NCBI GenBank assembly: GCA_000403035.1
Contig: AQSL01000164.1
Coordinates: forward strand, 51,365-75,516
Direction of reading: 5' to 3'
DNA from: Candidatus Latescibacter anaerobius SCGC AAA252-E07
GTDB lineage: Bacteria > Latescibacterota > Latescibacteria > Latescibacterales > Latescibacteraceae
Length of the DNA stretch: 24,152 nt
Shown: positions 23,025 through 24,152 of the stretch, one piece after another
How the letters are laid out: every line of letters starts with the position of its first letter
Position numbering within the stretch: the first letter of the stretch is position 1
The notes under the pieces: model-generated
What the model was told of the DNA's origin: nothing
Databases searched by the model: none
Seen by the model: only the letters and a program-made list of their open reading frames with translations
Translations under genes and position numbers: made by a program

Positions 23025-23361
23025 AATCTAACCTCTTTTATTGATATGTCAAGTTAAATTTACAGATTATCGTTTTAAATCCCTAATTTCATGGTTAAAG
23101 ACATCTTTTATTTTCCCGCTCCGCTTTGTCAGGTCAACGAGGTTGCATTATCTCTATCGAATGAGTATAAAACCATACACTTGTAAAAAATAATACGTTA
23201 AAATTGATTATCTGATAATTCATATTATTTAATATCTTTTTTAAAAGGCCGGGATAACTGGTAGAATCCCGGCCTCTTAAAACAATGAGAATAATGGACG
23301 GGGAAAAAAAACATAACAGCCCGCCTGATGCCTTACGACAAAAGGATTCTCATTTTGAAAA
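23025..23361. other. Gap between element genes
   Basis: AT-rich, containing the strong terminator at 23241-23280. A 9-bp inverted pair (AATGAGAAT 23284-23292, ATTCTCATT 23346-23354) flanks the 3' side of the virion-protein gene. No gene recognised. A promoter for the leader and 101-aa gene would be expected here on the minus strand, but no convincing boxes stand out. Confidence 0.5.
23241..23280 (-). terminator. Strong intrinsic terminator after the virion-type gene
   Basis: GGCCGGGAT (23247-23255) and ATCCCGGCC (23266-23274) form a perfect 9-bp GC-rich stem with a 10-nt loop. On the minus strand CCTTTTAAAAAAG follows, and on the plus strand CCTCTTAAAA. It lies about 85 nt past the stop of the gene at 23362-24081 and isolates it from the structured RNA and integrase genes. 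Confidence 0.8.
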
Positions 23362-24081
23362 TTATACTGATGCAGATGCACCAGCCGCTTGACTTATCGC
23401 TTCCCTTCCGGGACCGCGTAGTAATGCTACAGAAACAACCTGAGTGCTGTCTGTAGTTACCTTTGCCGCTACATGGTCGAAATCACCTGCATGATCCAGA
23501 GTCATGTTGTCAATTTCAACATAAGCGAATGCCTTTGTGGTAGCAACCGTAAATGTAGCATCTGAACTTGCGGCTGTAATAGCCGTTTTTCCCGTTTCAG
23601 TCGATGTTAAAGTTATTGTACCAGTGTCATTCGATGCTGTTATTCCGGGAACGCCGTAGTCTGGATCGTTTATGCAGCTTGCCAGTTCATCACCATCGGC
23701 GGTGTCATTTCCTGAAATAGAAAACGTTCTGGTTGATTTGGTCGTTGTATCTGTATGCGCCGTAAAAACAAGACCGTTAATAGTTATTGTTTCGGTGTTT
23801 GCGACACTGGCAAGGGCAATAGTAAGTTCACTTACAAGCGTATTTGCCGTAATGGTTGCCGCGGCATCGGTTATTACTTTCGCACTGCCGGCGGCGGCGT
23901 TTGTCGCCTGATAAATCTGCATTACAGCCGTTTTTGTTTTGGCCATCGCCGCAACGCTTAAAACAAAAGCCGCACCGTGGAAATCTTTCATCGGGAAAAA
24001 CGAGCCTGTGGCGTTCGTTGATGCAAGAGATTGCGGTGTCAAGCCAACGTCAAATTTTGTTTTTTCGAAAAGCTTATTCAT
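23362..24081 (-). CDS. Phage virion-type protein (head decoration or minor structural)
   Basis: 239 aa, low in charge and rich in Ala, Thr and Ser, typical of capsid-surface or tail beta proteins. The N-terminus (KTKFDVGLTPQSLASTNATG, then FPMKDFHGAAFVLSVAAMA) resembles, from memory, small structural proteins found beside major capsid genes in Clostridia-type prophages. Residues about 96-180 (TINGLVFTAHTDTTTKS, FSISGNDTADGDELASCIND, YGVPGITASNDTGTITL) look like an inserted beta module that recurs in unrelated phage structural proteins. The flanks (1-95 and 185-239) make sense as one domain without it. Start ATG 24081 has GAGGT about 8 nt upstream. The exact virion role cannot be read from sequence. 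Confidence 0.7.
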   Translation of the reverse strand: MNKLFEKTKFDVGLTPQSLASTNATGSFFPMKDFHGAAFVLSVAAMAKTKTAVMQIYQATNAAAGSAKVITDAAATITANTLVSELTIALASVANTETITINGLVFTAHTDTTTKSTRTFSISGNDTADGDELASCINDPDYGVPGITASNDTGTITLTSTETGKTAITAASSDATFTVATTKAFAYVEIDNMTLDHAGDFDHVAAKVTTDSTQVVSVALLRGPGREAISQAAGASASV

Positions 24082-24105
24082 TCTAAAACCTCATTTCTAT
24101 TTTAT

Positions 24106-24125
24106 GGAGCCGGTTACCCGGCCCC
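24106..24125 (-). promoter_or_regulatory. GNRA hairpin in the leader of the virion-type gene
   Basis: On the minus strand GGGGCCGG-GTAA-CCGGCTCC forms an 8-bp stem (one G-U) closed by a GNRA tetraloop, 24 nt before the start codon. No T-run follows (ATAAAATAG), so it may be a processing or translation element, or a weak terminator of the gene upstream, which is outside the window. Confidence 0.45.
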
Positions 24126-24152
24126 TGTGGTTACATGGTTATCCAGTTATAC

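Noticed and set aside
24131..24151. Possible last codons of a gene entering from the right edge on the minus strand
   Set aside because: All three minus-strand frames meet a stop within about 20 nt of the edge, so there is too little sequence to choose a frame.

Overview
This is a moderately AT-rich bacterial chromosome segment of about 24 kb. No gene identifies the lineage. Several Tat-exported, lipoprotein-like or signal-peptide carbohydrate-type proteins (sulfatase, SIS-domain protein, aldo/keto-reductase-like lipoprotein, ThuA-like, CBM9/PKD, YVTN propeller), an alpha-glucan phosphorylase and consensus sigma70-type promoters would fit an uncultured Gram-negative heterotroph of the FCB/Latescibacterota sort. 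That is inference; 16S or marker genes outside the window would be needed.

Layout. 1-2.5 kb: the 3' end of an unidentified gene, a HemW-like radical SAM gene and two small unknown genes on the minus strand, separated by copies of a short palindromic repeat. 2.5-5.4 kb: an eroded zone with a truncated SDR gene, an intact aspartate-ammonia ligase (asnA), a decayed tRNA-Arg remnant and a frameshifted gene remnant. 5.4-8.3 kb: a Tat-exported sulfatase, an orphan 185-aa protein and tRNA-Pro(TGG). 8.8-10.2 kb: a two-gene unit of SIS-domain proteins, the second with a Tat-type signal. 10.7-12.6 kb: an exported PAP2 phosphatase followed by a galactose-mutarotase-like exported protein. 12.7-15.9 kb: a minus-strand run of ThuA-like protein, CBM9-like/PKD protein and an aldo/keto-reductase-fold lipoprotein. 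16.5-17.6 kb: a secreted beta-propeller. 17.8-21 kb: alpha-glucan phosphorylase and a LOG-family nucleotide hydrolase, probably co-transcribed. 21.2-24.2 kb: tRNA-Lys(TTT) followed by one end of a prophage or other integrative element (tyrosine integrase, small gene, structured RNA, virion-type protein) running off the right edge.

Most notable non-genic signals. (1) A family of 150-220 bp palindromic elements has at least three full copies, one half copy and one diverged copy. Their edges coincide with stop codons of neighbouring genes. (2) A compact three-way-junction RNA of about 70 nt lies on the minus strand of the integrated element. It ends in a U-run, its G-U pairs are consistent only with the minus-strand transcript, and it is overlapped by a short ORF with a good ribosome binding site whose stop sits beside the terminator arm. 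This is an attenuator-like layout ahead of the genes leading to the integrase.

The carbohydrate genes look like a loose set for extracytoplasmic glycan or sugar-derivative handling plus intracellular glucan phosphorolysis. No single complete pathway can be read from the window.
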